Assembly: GCA_947623205.1 (NCBI GenBank)
Contig: CANQGM010000011.1
Coordinates: forward strand, 1-64,000
Length of the DNA stretch: 64,000 nucleotides
Direction of reading: 5' to 3'
DNA from: an uncultured Clostridia bacterium
Lineage (GTDB): Bacteria > Bacillota > Clostridia > Oscillospirales > Acutalibacteraceae
Shown piece after piece: positions 9,339-18,638 of this stretch. Numbering within the stretch: the first letter of the stretch is position 1; each line of letters opens with the position of its first letter. The translations under genes were made by a program, and so were the position numbers. The notes under the pieces were generated by a model, which saw only the letters and a program-made list of their open reading frames with translations, ran no database searches and was not told the origin of the DNA.

Positions 9339-10547
9339 TTATTTATCGCCGATTACTGCAATGCCGGGGAGTGTTTTGCCCTCAAGATATTCAAGTGAAG
9401 CACCGCCGCCGGTTGAGATGTGGCTCATTTTATCGGCATAGCCAAGCTGAATAACAGCAGCCGCGCTGTCGCCGCCGCCGATAATTGTTGTTGCGTCCGT
9501 ATCTGCAAGAGCCTGAGCAACAGCAATTGTACCCTTTGCAAGAATTGGATTTTCAAATACGCCCATAGGGCCGTTCCAAACAACCGTTTTAGCGGTTTTA
9601 ACGGCATCGGCAAACAGCTCTTTGGTTTTTGGACCGATGTCAAGTCCCTCCATATCGGCGGGAATACTGTCTGCGTCAACAACCTCAACATCAATTGGAG
9701 CGTCAATGGGGTCGGGGAATCCTGCTGCGACTGTCGTATCAACAGGGAGAAGGAGCTTTTTGCCCAGCTTTTCAGCTTTATCCATCATTTCTTTACAGTA
9801 GTCGATTTTTGTATCATCAACAAGAGAAAGACCGACCTCCTTGCCCTGAGCCTTTAAAAACGTATATGCCATGCCGCCGCCTATGATAAGCGTGTCGCAC
9901 TTTTCAAGCAGGTTTGAAATTACATTTAGCTTGTCAGCAACCTTTGCGCCGCCAAGAATTGCAACGAACGGGCGAACAGGGTTTTCAACGGCATTGCCAA
10001 GATAATTGATTTCTTTTTGCATAAGATAACCTACTGCCGTTGTCTTAATGTGGTCGGTAACACCTGCGGTTGAGCAGTGTGCGCGGTGTGCCGAGCCGAA
10101 AGCGTCCATTACGAAAACTTCTGCAAGAGAGGCAAGCTCTGATGAGAACGGTTCAAGATTTTTTGTTTCTTCTTTTCTGAAACGTGTATTCTGAAGAAGC
10201 ACAACGTCACCGTCGTTCATTTCCGCTACTGCTTTTTTAGCGTTATCGCCGACTACTTCATCGTCATTTGCAAAAACAACGTCTTTGCCAAGAAGCTCTG
10301 AAAGTCTTACGGCAACGGGTGCAAGAGAAAACTTTTCTTCCGGGCCGTTCTTTGGTTTGCCGAGATGTGAGCAAAGAATAACCTTGCCGCCGTCTTCAAT
10401 AAGTTTTTTAATTGTCGGAAGAGCAGCAGTAATTCTGTTGTCGTTTGTGATAACACCGTCTTTGAGAGGTACGTTGAAGTCACAACGAACAAGTACTTTT
10501 TTACCTTTTACATTAATGTCGTCAACGGTAACCTTGTTGAGTTTCAT
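9339..10547 (-). CDS. pgk: phosphoglycerate kinase
   Basis: [54 protein letters not shown]. Confidence 0.98.
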   Translation of the reverse strand: MKLNKVTVDDINVKGKKVLVRCDFNVPLKDGVITNDNRITAALPTIKKLIEDGGKVILCSHLGKPKNGPEEKFSLAPVAVRLSELLGKDVVFANDDEVVGDNAKKAVAEMNDGDVVLLQNTRFRKEETKNLEPFSSELASLAEVFVMDAFGSAHRAHCSTAGVTDHIKTTAVGYLMQKEINYLGNAVENPVRPFVAILGGAKVADKLNVISNLLEKCDTLIIGGGMAYTFLKAQGKEVGLSLVDDTKIDYCKEMMDKAEKLGKKLLLPVDTTVAAGFPDPIDAPIDVEVVDADSIPADMEGLDIGPKTKELFADAVKTAKTVVWNGPMGVFENPILAKGTIAVAQALADTDATTIIGGGDSAAAVIQLGYADKMSHISTGGGASLEYLEGKTLPGIAVIGDK

Positions 10548-10611
10548 AAAATACATTCCTTTCCTGAATAGATGGATACTGTAAAAATTTAGTATTTTCA
10601 CATACGAATTT

Positions 10612-10640
10612 ATTATATATCAAATCCCGTTTTTTATCAA
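10612..10640 (-). promoter_or_regulatory. sigma-A-type promoter for pgk-tpiA-gpmI
   Basis: minus strand TTGATA-17 nt-TATAAT upstream of pgk. Confidence 0.7.
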
Positions 10641-10757
10641 TAGAAAAGTAAAAAAATAAAATATATTATAATTTTACGCTAAAATGTGAAAAATACTTTA
10701 TAGAAAAGTGTTTATACAATTTTTTAGTACTGCATATTTTAAATCGGCCGGCTGCTT

Positions 10758-11267
10758 TTATAATACATCACACCATTTATGGTTGTGCAGCTCGCCTTTG
10801 TTTAAAAGATTGGGATAATTCCATTGTCTGAGTACTTCGTATGCTGCAATTGCAACCGAATTTGATAGATTAAGACTTCGCGCCTCGTCAATCATTGGAA
10901 TGCGCAGTGTTTCATTTGGGTGCTGTATTAAAAGTTCTTCGGGCAGTCCTTTTGTTTCTTTCCCGAACAAAAGATAACAGTTGTCAGGATATTCAATATC
11001 GGAATGTATGTGAGTTCCTTTTGTTGAAAAGAAATAGTATTTTCCTCCTTTAGTTTTTTCAAAAAAGCTCTCAATATTTTCGTAATATGTAATATCAAGA
11101 AAATGCCAGTAATCAAGTCCCGCACGTTTAAGTTTGCGGTCGTCAATTGCAAAACCTAACGGCTTTACAAGATGAAGACTTGCGCCTGTTGCGGCGCAGG
11201 TACGCGCAATATTGCCGGTGTTTTGCGGGATTTCGGGTTCAACGAGAACAAGATTGAGTTTTGCCAA
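10758..11267 (-). CDS. trmL: tRNA (cytidine(34)-2'-O)-methyltransferase
   Basis: LVEPEIPQNTGNIARTCAATGASLHLVKPLGF...LLFGKETKGLP...IPMIDEARSLNLSNSVAIAAYE. Confidence 0.95.
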   Translation of the reverse strand: MAKLNLVLVEPEIPQNTGNIARTCAATGASLHLVKPLGFAIDDRKLKRAGLDYWHFLDITYYENIESFFEKTKGGKYYFFSTKGTHIHSDIEYPDNCYLLFGKETKGLPEELLIQHPNETLRIPMIDEARSLNLSNSVAIAAYEVLRQWNYPNLLNKGELHNHKWCDVL

Positions 11268-11374
11268 AAGTTATCACTCCTGATTTTTATATAAAGCGTT
11301 TTATTCCATTTTAAAACGCAAACAATAATATTGCAAGAATTACTCTTGTTAAAAATTTTTGGAGGTGTAATATT

Positions 11375-11557
11375 ATGAATTCTAATCCTGTAATGAACAT
11401 GGTTAAAGGTGCAGCTATTGGTTTGGCAGCGGGAATGGCTGTAGGTTATATGGGCAAAAAGACTTTTGAAAACAATCCGAAATTCAGAAAAAAGGCTAAT
11501 AAGGCACTCCATACAATGGAATCTATTATGGATACCGCACAGTATATGTTTAAGTAA
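11375..11557 (+). CDS. small hypothetical protein with Gly/Ala-rich helix (YtxH-like)
   Basis: 60-aa ORF preceded by GGAGGTG SD; MVKGAAIGLAAGMAVGYMGKK. Confidence 0.7.
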   Translation: MNSNPVMNMVKGAAIGLAAGMAVGYMGKKTFENNPKFRKKANKALHTMESIMDTAQYMFK

Positions 11558-11579
11558 AATAATCAATTATTAATTAAAA

Positions 11580-11618
11580 AAGGCTGTAATTGAGGGTTAC
11601 CTTAATTACAGCCTTTTG
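11580..11618. terminator. bidirectional terminator hairpin
   Basis: AAGGCTGTAATTgAGG..cctTAATTACAGCCTTTT between convergent genes. Confidence 0.85.
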
Positions 11619-11637
11619 ATGATAATATTTTTTCAAA

Positions 11638-13089
11638 TTAACTTACAAACTGCATTGGGTCAAGTCTGTTGTCGCCGTATCTGACTTCAAAATGAAGATG
11701 AGGTCCGGTGGAGTTACCTGTTGAGCCGACATAGCCGACAGTATCTCCTTTTGATACCGACTGTCCTGCCGAAACAGCAAGCGAACTGCAGTGTCCGTAG
11801 AGTGTTTTATATCCGTTGCCGTGGTCAATTATTACATAATTTCCGTAGCCTGAATTATCATTGCCTGCAAATATTACCGTACCGCTGTCAGAAGCTGAAA
11901 TCGGCTGTCCGTAAATTCCGCCGTCAGAAATATCGACGCCTGAATGCAGTCTACCCCAGCGCTCTCCGTAATAGCTTGTGATGTTATGGGTAAATGGCAT
12001 TGGCCAACTGAATGAACCCGATGATGAACTGCTTAAATTCGATGAGGAAGAGGAGCCGCTGCCCTTTGTACCTATAATAACGACCTCATCAACGGCTTTT
12101 TTTATTACCTCGCAGTCTGTTTCAACTGCGTCAGTCTGCTGACCGTCAATAAAGGTTGTTCTGAGAGTTACTTTTTCCTCACCGTTTTTTCCTTCGGTTT
12201 TAGTTTTTTTATAAGAGGAGGACTTTGTGTCGTCATATTCAGTTTGTGTTTCGTATTTGATCTCTCTGTTGTAAATAATGTCTGTTGAAAGTGAAATTGA
12301 GAACAGATCCTGCGCTGATTCCATAATGTCTTTTACGCTCATTATTTCGTCTTCGGAAAAGTTACCGCTCTTTACTTTAACATCGTTTGCAAATTCTGTT
12401 GTAGTTTTGCTGTCATAGCCTTGGCGGTAATCAACAAGTACCTTTTTTAATTGAGCATTAAGCGCCGTAGCATCGCTTGTCGCGCCGATAAGTTTGCCGT
12501 CAACGTACAAACCAAAGCAGCTGCCCTGCATATTTTCGCTTGCCAAAGCCTTTGTAATGGATGTGTATGCGTCGCTGGTAAGCTCGCCGATTGCTTCGTC
12601 AGCCGTTGAAATTGAATCTGCATTGTTAAAGTCATTAAAGCCGTTTTCCGAATTACTTTCGTACAGAAAATCATCAGCTTTAATTTCATTAGAGGTTGAA
12701 ATGTCCTGTGCTTTTGTGTCGTCGACCGAAAAATCAAGAGCGCTTGCTACGGTTATGCAAGAAAGGGTTACCGCAACAAGGCAGGAAAGAGCTGTAAGAA
12801 CTGCTTTGCTTTTAAGCATGGAGTGTGCGCCTGTGCTTGTTTTGGAAGAAATTTTAGAATAATCTTTAGTATTTGATAAATTAATTTTTACATCGGATTT
12901 TTTTGCAACAATGTTTAAAACTTTTGCTTTGATAAATTTTATAAAATAAACCGAGGCTCTTTTAATAAAGCGAACAGTTTTTTGGGCTGTATTTAATTTT
13001 TTGCAAGTTTTAATGTTAGCCCTTTTCTTGGTTACTGAAAGACTTTCAATTTCATTGAAACCATCCAAACCAATAAATTTTGTATTCAA
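11638..13089 (-). CDS. M23-family peptidoglycan metallopeptidase with G5-like domain
   Basis: C-terminal HSGVDIS...GYKTLYGHCSSL...HLHFEVRYGDNRLDP; N-terminal TM; G5-like region KYETQTEYDDTKSSSYKKTKTEGKNGEEKVTLRTTFIDGQQ. Confidence 0.9.
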   Translation of the reverse strand: MNTKFIGLDGFNEIESLSVTKKRANIKTCKKLNTAQKTVRFIKRASVYFIKFIKAKVLNIVAKKSDVKINLSNTKDYSKISSKTSTGAHSMLKSKAVLTALSCLVAVTLSCITVASALDFSVDDTKAQDISTSNEIKADDFLYESNSENGFNDFNNADSISTADEAIGELTSDAYTSITKALASENMQGSCFGLYVDGKLIGATSDATALNAQLKKVLVDYRQGYDSKTTTEFANDVKVKSGNFSEDEIMSVKDIMESAQDLFSISLSTDIIYNREIKYETQTEYDDTKSSSYKKTKTEGKNGEEKVTLRTTFIDGQQTDAVETDCEVIKKAVDEVVIIGTKGSGSSSSSNLSSSSSGSFSWPMPFTHNITSYYGERWGRLHSGVDISDGGIYGQPISASDSGTVIFAGNDNSGYGNYVIIDHGNGYKTLYGHCSSLAVSAGQSVSKGDTVGYVGSTGNSTGPHLHFEVRYGDNRLDPMQFVS

Positions 13090-13258
13090 AATAAATTCTC
13101 CTATCCCATTAACCGTTACATTTTTGTAACAAACTTAATACATTAATTATACCAAATTGTAATAAAATTGCAACAAAGGAATTAAAAAACGTAAATATTT
13201 ATAGTTTTTAATGAAATAAAAGAGAATAATTAGTTTTGTTTTACAATAATTCTAATAA

Positions 13259-13714
13259 TTAATTATACGTAAGGTTATTAACACTATATTTATTCAACAA
13301 TTTGTAATATTCTTTTAAAGCATATAAAGCTCCGTTTAAATCGTGTTCTTTATAGTTTCCGCACTCAATTGCAGAAGCTCCGGGAATATTGCCAACGTGT
13401 TGAGAACACTTTTTAACGGTTTCTTTTATCAGTTCAAGCGCATCTTCCTGAGATAAATCTCTTACAAGAAAGTAAAATCCCGTTCTGCAGCCCATAGGTC
13501 CAAAATATATTACATTGCCGGCGTATTTGCTGTTGCGAGCATATGTGGCAAAAAGATGTTCAATTGTGTGCATTACGGGGTTAGAGAGATAGGGAGGAGT
13601 ATTCGGTTTAACAAAGCGCATATCATATGTTGTAATATCGCCGTCAATTCTTGACACATATACCCCCGGCATTAAAGTGTTGTGATTTATGGTAAAGCTT
13701 GCAATTTTTTCCAT
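13259..13714 (-). CDS. luxS: S-ribosylhomocysteine lyase
   Basis: TIEHLFATYARNS (HxxEH-type metal site), GPMGCRTGFY, ECGNYKEHD. Confidence 0.96.
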   Translation of the reverse strand: MEKIASFTINHNTLMPGVYVSRIDGDITTYDMRFVKPNTPPYLSNPVMHTIEHLFATYARNSKYAGNVIYFGPMGCRTGFYFLVRDLSQEDALELIKETVKKCSQHVGNIPGASAIECGNYKEHDLNGALYALKEYYKLLNKYSVNNLTYN

Positions 13715-13769
13715 AATAAAGTTCCTTTCCTGCGTAATTATTATGAGTTATTGGCGGTCATTTAATAAA

Positions 13770-14666
13770 TTAATCGTAATCAGCAATATTTGTAAAGCAT
13801 ATGTTAAGGTCAACTTCTCCTTCAATACCGTCAATTACTGATGTTGATGAATATTGCCACATTGAGAATTGATAATAGAATACCGGCACGTTTGAATATT
13901 CACAGTACCATATGTCAATGTCGGCAAGACGTGATAAGTCATATTTAAAATACAGTTCAGGGCTTGTTGAATAAATAATCGGCGTGCAGCCGTTCTTTTT
14001 GACCTCATCGCAGAAAGCTCTGGCACATTCGGTCAATTGATAAGGCGATACGCTGTCTGTTCTTGCATTATCGTCTTTAATGATTTCCCAGTCGAAGGCA
14101 ACGGGGTAATCGAGTTTTATATCCCCGAGAACCGTTTTTATGTAGTCGGCTTCCTCTTTTGCCTCTTCTGTTGTTATTGCCTGCGAAAAAAAGTAAACGC
14201 CTACTTTAATTCCGGCGTCCCGGGCATTTTTAATATTTTCAATTGCTTTGTCGTCAGTATAAATTATACCGTCGTCACCGTAGCCTCTTCCGCCGATGCG
14301 TATCATTGCAAAATCAACTCCGCTTGCCTTAACCTTTTCCCAGTCAATATTGCCGCTGTATGACGAAATATCAACGCCTTCGGTTGAAGCAGGTTTTCCG
14401 TTTTCGCTGTAATACTTAAATGTGCTGTCTGAGGTAAAATTTGAGTTGTCAAGCTTGTTTATGGGAACACCCTGAAGCGCCGTTACCCATATTTCTCCGA
14501 GCGTGCCGTCGTTTACATGAATTTTTTCACCTGTTGTTTTTACCGTTGTGTCTGTTGAATCGGTCGCTTTTGTATTATCTGTATTGTTGCCGGCGTCAGA
14601 GCATCCGCATAAAACCGCGGAACAAATCAAAGCAGTTATTACAAGCAAATGTATAATCCTTTTCAT
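13770..14666 (-). CDS. GH25-family lysozyme lipoprotein
   Basis: lipobox VLCGCSD; GVDISSYSGNIDWEKVKASGVDFAMIRIGGRG...KVGVYFFSQA...YPVAFDWE. Confidence 0.92.
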   Translation of the reverse strand: MKRIIHLLVITALICSAVLCGCSDAGNNTDNTKATDSTDTTVKTTGEKIHVNDGTLGEIWVTALQGVPINKLDNSNFTSDSTFKYYSENGKPASTEGVDISSYSGNIDWEKVKASGVDFAMIRIGGRGYGDDGIIYTDDKAIENIKNARDAGIKVGVYFFSQAITTEEAKEEADYIKTVLGDIKLDYPVAFDWEIIKDDNARTDSVSPYQLTECARAFCDEVKKNGCTPIIYSTSPELYFKYDLSRLADIDIWYCEYSNVPVFYYQFSMWQYSSTSVIDGIEGEVDLNICFTNIADYD

Positions 14667-14825
14667 TTTAATACTCCGTTTCTTTTGTTACCAAAAGAAT
14701 AACACAAAATCCGTCAGCTGTAAATAAAATCAGTCGAAAATTGTAATTATTTATTTTATAAAATATATTGATATTTTGCAAGTAAAGTTATATAATTAAC
14801 TTGTAAAAATTTTACATAATTTAAG

Positions 14826-15008
14826 TTAATTATTAAAAACGACAATCTGCCAAATGATGAAGTAACAGTTTTAAAAAATTACCTTGACAGACGGGTTGCA
14901 TTGCTAAATGTACCAAATAACGGCTCTCCGATACTTGACGGTGAAAGAGAACTCGAATGGGAAATTGAAGATATTCTCGGTTATGATCGTTGGCAGTTTT
15001 CGGATTAA
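14826..15008 (+). pseudogene. start-less C-terminal coding remnant (…NDNLPNDEVTVLKNYLDRRVALLNVPNNGSPILDGERELEWEIEDILGYDRWQFSD*)
   Basis: open frame with protein-like composition, TAA just before 15030 ORF, no in-frame ATG/GTG/TTG with SD. Confidence 0.4.
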
Positions 15009-15029
15009 CCAACATACAAGTATAAACAT

Positions 15030-15482
15030 ATGAAAAATAAATTTATAATCATCATTTCATTAGTAATTGTCGTAATTATTGCAGGCGGATCAGCTGCATT
15101 TTATTTTATGACAAGTTCTGCAAACCGAACAGAATATGACATTCCATTTACTTATGACGACGGTTTTGTCGCAAAAATAAAAGTGCCGCAGGGAACAAAG
15201 CATATCAGTACGTCTGGTTTGACGGTCATGCAGTTTGAAACTGAGCTTAGTGAAGATGAAGTAAAGGAATATTATGACAATTATTTTTCTACCCTTCAAG
15301 TAGTTTACAGTAAAGGAACTGCGTCTAATGATGTAGTGTATTACTATGATAAGGAACAACGAGTTGTTTTACGTGATTTTAAAGTTTGGAGATTAGACAA
15401 TAAAACAAAATTTAATATAGGTTTGGAAAAGTGTGAGGACATTAATTCTGACAGCGAGTGGAGTGCAACTGAACCAAAATAA
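15030..15482 (+). CDS. hypothetical membrane-anchored protein
   Basis: N-terminal TM segment then extracytoplasmic-like domain. Confidence 0.7.
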   Translation: MKNKFIIIISLVIVVIIAGGSAAFYFMTSSANRTEYDIPFTYDDGFVAKIKVPQGTKHISTSGLTVMQFETELSEDEVKEYYDNYFSTLQVVYSKGTASNDVVYYYDKEQRVVLRDFKVWRLDNKTKFNIGLEKCEDINSDSEWSATEPK

Positions 15483-15545
15483 AAAGTTGGTTTAATGTCA
15501 GTAGTTGTGATAAACAGTGTAAAGGTAAAAATAGAGCATCATTGC

Positions 15546-15577
15546 AGGCGATGGCTATAAGGCTGTCGCTTGTTTTT
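15546..15577 (+). terminator. terminator hairpin with wobble pairs
   Basis: AGGCGATGGC-TATAAG-GCTGTCGCTTGTTTTT. Confidence 0.6.
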
Positions 15578-15750
15578 AAATTATAGAAAGTTTAGTGAAC
15601 AGCATATGTAAAATACGGTTACAGAGTTTATTATCGTCCTACAAGCCCTAATGAAATAAATAGAAAATTGTATTGAAAATAATGTAAATATTAAGTATAA
15701 TAAATACTAATATTGGAATATTTGTTATTTACGGCTGAAAGACGGGTGAT

Positions 15751-16014
15751 ATGGTGAACGGTACAGCAGGCGTAAGCGGATACCGCAAAAAAACGAAGGA
15801 GGAGCTTATAAAAGCAATTGATGAATGTAAGTCTCTTAGCCAGCTTTTTGCTCTTATTCAGCACGAGCACATTACAGTTCAAATGCAAAGTCAGTTTGGT
15901 GCGTCAAATATAAAAACCCCTAACCTCGAACATAATAAAATAATTGATAATAAAGACACACCCATGGAAAGGCTGAGAGCTCGCATAAGAACGGCTGTTG
16001 AAGAAAGCAGATAA
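15751..16014 (+). CDS. hypothetical protein (87 aa)
   Basis: ORF track; charged soluble protein. Confidence 0.55.
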   Translation: MVNGTAGVSGYRKKTKEELIKAIDECKSLSQLFALIQHEHITVQMQSQFGASNIKTPNLEHNKIIDNKDTPMERLRARIRTAVEESR

Positions 16015-16164
16015 ATTAAAAATTGTATTTGTATGTCCATAAAAATAATGTAATTATTTAATTAATATTTTATAAAGATTCTTTTTTAAATTTTTTTAGT
16101 ATATACTTTAGTTATATTGCAGCGTACAGTTGTAAAATATATATTTGGTTTTAGAGGAGTAATT

Positions 16165-17694
16165 ATGAAAAACTATTTAAACCGCGTAACATCAGTTATT
16201 CTTGTTGCCGCAACAGTATTATGTTCGTCACTCTGCCTTGATTTCAGCGCTGCGGCGGCTGAAGATACAAACAGTAAAGTTGCTGCTTTAGAAAACACCG
16301 AAAGTCAGTCGGCAAAGCTGGCAGAAAATCCTGCTGTTACCGTAACCTCTGTTTCTTATCAGGTTAATGAAACAGTACCGACAGCCAAATATATGAGTTC
16401 TACCGTTTATACCGAACAACCAACAACGGTTCCCGCAGTTTCTATACCTGCTCCAATTGTTGGAGACGTAAAAAATATAATAAAAACGAGCTTTGAAAAA
16501 GATAAAATTACTCTTACATGGGATAAAGTAGAGGGCGCAACAGGCTATGTGCTTTATTATTGTAATGCAGACAAAACAAAAGAATTTACAAAGGTAAAGG
16601 AGTTAACAACAAATTCCTGCACAATTAAAAATTTGTTGCACACTACGTCGTATTATTTTAAGGTATCTGCTTATGTTGTGCAAGACGGCATAAAATATGA
16701 GGGAAAAGGAACCATAAAAAAGACGGCGACCCAGCCGGGAAATATGAGCAATTGCAGACTTTCCCGTTCATCAGATGTAATACAAATTTCATGGAATCGC
16801 AATTCAAAGGCTACCGGTTATAAAATTTACCGTTCCTGCGCAAAATCAAAGAATAAGTATGTTGAATATAAAACAATAAAAAATAACAAGACAACTACTT
16901 TTATTGATAAAAAGGTTGAGAAAGGAAAAACCTATAATTATAAAGTAAAAGCTTACCGTAATTTGTATAGTAAAAATACTTATAATGGTAGCTCTACAAT
17001 TATAAAAGCAACGTGCGGCCTTTGCGCACCGAATTTCTCTATGACCACTCAGCTTTCACGAGTAAGTCTTACATGGAAAAAAAACAAATACGCAAGCGGT
17101 TATGAAGTCTACTATTCAACTTCAAAAAACGGAAAATATACTAAATTAGTCAATACAAAAAACGATTTTTACAATACAAAAAAACTTTCTAACAACAAAA
17201 CATACTACTTTCGCGTTCGCCCGTACAGATATGAGGGAAAGAACAAAACAAAAATTTGCGGAACATACCATACAAAATCAATTAAAGTAACAAATAAGGC
17301 TTATGGCAAAAACATAGGAAAAACATATATAGAGGTTAGTATTAAGCAGCAGCATATGTGGTTCTATTTAAACGGCAAGCTTTATTGCGAAACCAATGTT
17401 GTTACAGGCAATGATGATAAATATCACGCAACACCAAAGGGAGCATATAAAATTTTTCAGCGTCAGTCGCCTACAACTCTTTATGGCCCCGGATACATAA
17501 CTAAGGTTTCTTACTGGCTTGGATTTACTTCATCGGGGTGCGGTATTCATGATTCAAGCTGGCGCTCCTCAAAAGAATACGGAGGTACAACATATAAAGG
17601 AAACGGTTCGCATGGTTGTGTAAATACTCCGTATAATGCAATTAAAAAAATTTATAAAAAGGCTAAAAAAGGTAATTACGTAGTTGTTTACTAA
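16165..17694 (+). CDS. L,D-transpeptidase with fibronectin type III-like repeats
   Basis: signal peptide; repeated W(D/N/K)K..GYxxYxx; YkuD motif GIHDSSWR...GNGSHGCVNTP. Confidence 0.92.
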   Translation: MKNYLNRVTSVILVAATVLCSSLCLDFSAAAAEDTNSKVAALENTESQSAKLAENPAVTVTSVSYQVNETVPTAKYMSSTVYTEQPTTVPAVSIPAPIVGDVKNIIKTSFEKDKITLTWDKVEGATGYVLYYCNADKTKEFTKVKELTTNSCTIKNLLHTTSYYFKVSAYVVQDGIKYEGKGTIKKTATQPGNMSNCRLSRSSDVIQISWNRNSKATGYKIYRSCAKSKNKYVEYKTIKNNKTTTFIDKKVEKGKTYNYKVKAYRNLYSKNTYNGSSTIIKATCGLCAPNFSMTTQLSRVSLTWKKNKYASGYEVYYSTSKNGKYTKLVNTKNDFYNTKKLSNNKTYYFRVRPYRYEGKNKTKICGTYHTKSIKVTNKAYGKNIGKTYIEVSIKQQHMWFYLNGKLYCETNVVTGNDDKYHATPKGAYKIFQRQSPTTLYGPGYITKVSYWLGFTSSGCGIHDSSWRSSKEYGGTTYKGNGSHGCVNTPYNAIKKIYKKAKKGNYVVVY

Positions 17695-17697
17695 CAG

Positions 17698-17730
17698 AAA
17701 GAGAGTGCTGAAAACTTAGCACTCTCTTTA
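17698..17730. terminator. bidirectional terminator hairpin
   Basis: AAAGAGAGTGCT-gaaaactt-AGCACTCTCTTT. Confidence 0.85.
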
Positions 17731-17777
17731 TTTAAATTAAATATTTTGTCAAAAGCAGCGGAAATGTCTGTAAAAAT

Positions 17778-18590
17778 TTACTCAGTTGTCTGAGTTTCGG
17801 CTGAAGCAGAGGGCGCGGCGGTTTCAGTATTTGCGCACATTTTTCCCTGAACGTCTGTGTAATAATCGCCTTTGAGTAAAATTTGCGATATGGGCACAAT
17901 TTCAAAGCCCTTTTCTTTAATGCCTTCTATAACCATTGGCAGAGCCTCGGGTGTGTTTGTTGCGCCGTTGTGCATAAGAATAATACTTCCGTTTTTTATT
18001 TTATTTACAACATTTTTTGTTATTTGTTCAGAGGTTGGATCTTTCCAGTCAAGTGAATCAACATCCCACTGAACACAGTACATTGAACACCCTTTAACAC
18101 TGTTTACCACATCATTATTATAATCTCCGTACGGTGCGCGGAACAGTGTGGTGGTTTTGTTCGTAAGCTTTTTGATTTTTTCGTTGCAGGCCTGAATTTC
18201 ACCTGTCATATCGCCGGTTGAAAGCTGAGTCATATGCGGATGAGTATTGCTGTGGTTGCCTATATCATGCCCACGTTTGTCAATTTCTTTTACGCTGTCG
18301 GGATATTTTTCAACCCAGTCGCCGACAAGAAAAAATGTTGCTTTGACTTTGTATTTATCGAGTATGTTGAGCAGGTCATTTGTCTGTTCGTTGCCCCATG
18401 CGGCGTCGAATGACAGGGCAACCTGTTTTTTATCGGTATCAACGCAATAAATGGGAATTTCACGTTTTGTGGTTGCTGTTTGAACAGCCTTTACTGTTGA
18501 TGTTATTGCAATTGTGCCTGCCATAATTCCAATTAACAGACAAAACCCGATTGATATCAGATTACGTTTTGTTAAGATTAATAAACGCAT
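17778..18590 (-). CDS. polysaccharide deacetylase, PdaB/CE4-like
   Basis: VALSFDAAWGNEQT, GHDIGNHSNTHPHM, LFRAPYGDYN, SIILMHNG. Confidence 0.9.
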   Translation of the reverse strand: MRLLILTKRNLISIGFCLLIGIMAGTIAITSTVKAVQTATTKREIPIYCVDTDKKQVALSFDAAWGNEQTNDLLNILDKYKVKATFFLVGDWVEKYPDSVKEIDKRGHDIGNHSNTHPHMTQLSTGDMTGEIQACNEKIKKLTNKTTTLFRAPYGDYNNDVVNSVKGCSMYCVQWDVDSLDWKDPTSEQITKNVVNKIKNGSIILMHNGATNTPEALPMVIEGIKEKGFEIVPISQILLKGDYYTDVQGKMCANTETAAPSASAETQTTE

Positions 18591-18627
18591 AAAATCCCCT
18601 CCATTTGGATTATATGAAGGGGATTTT
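18591..18627 (-). terminator. hairpin between cysS and deacetylase gene; contains the downstream SD
   Basis: perfect 10-bp arms AAAATCCCCT/AGGGGATTTT; minus strand ...GGAGGGGATTTT-ATG. Confidence 0.7.
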
Positions 18628-18638
18628 TTTATATGACT

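Noticed and set aside
7929-9886. Multiple overlapping ORFs (60-145 aa) inside gpmI, tpiA and pgk in other frames
   Set aside because: Fully covered by strongly supported glycolytic genes; translations are low-complexity shadows.
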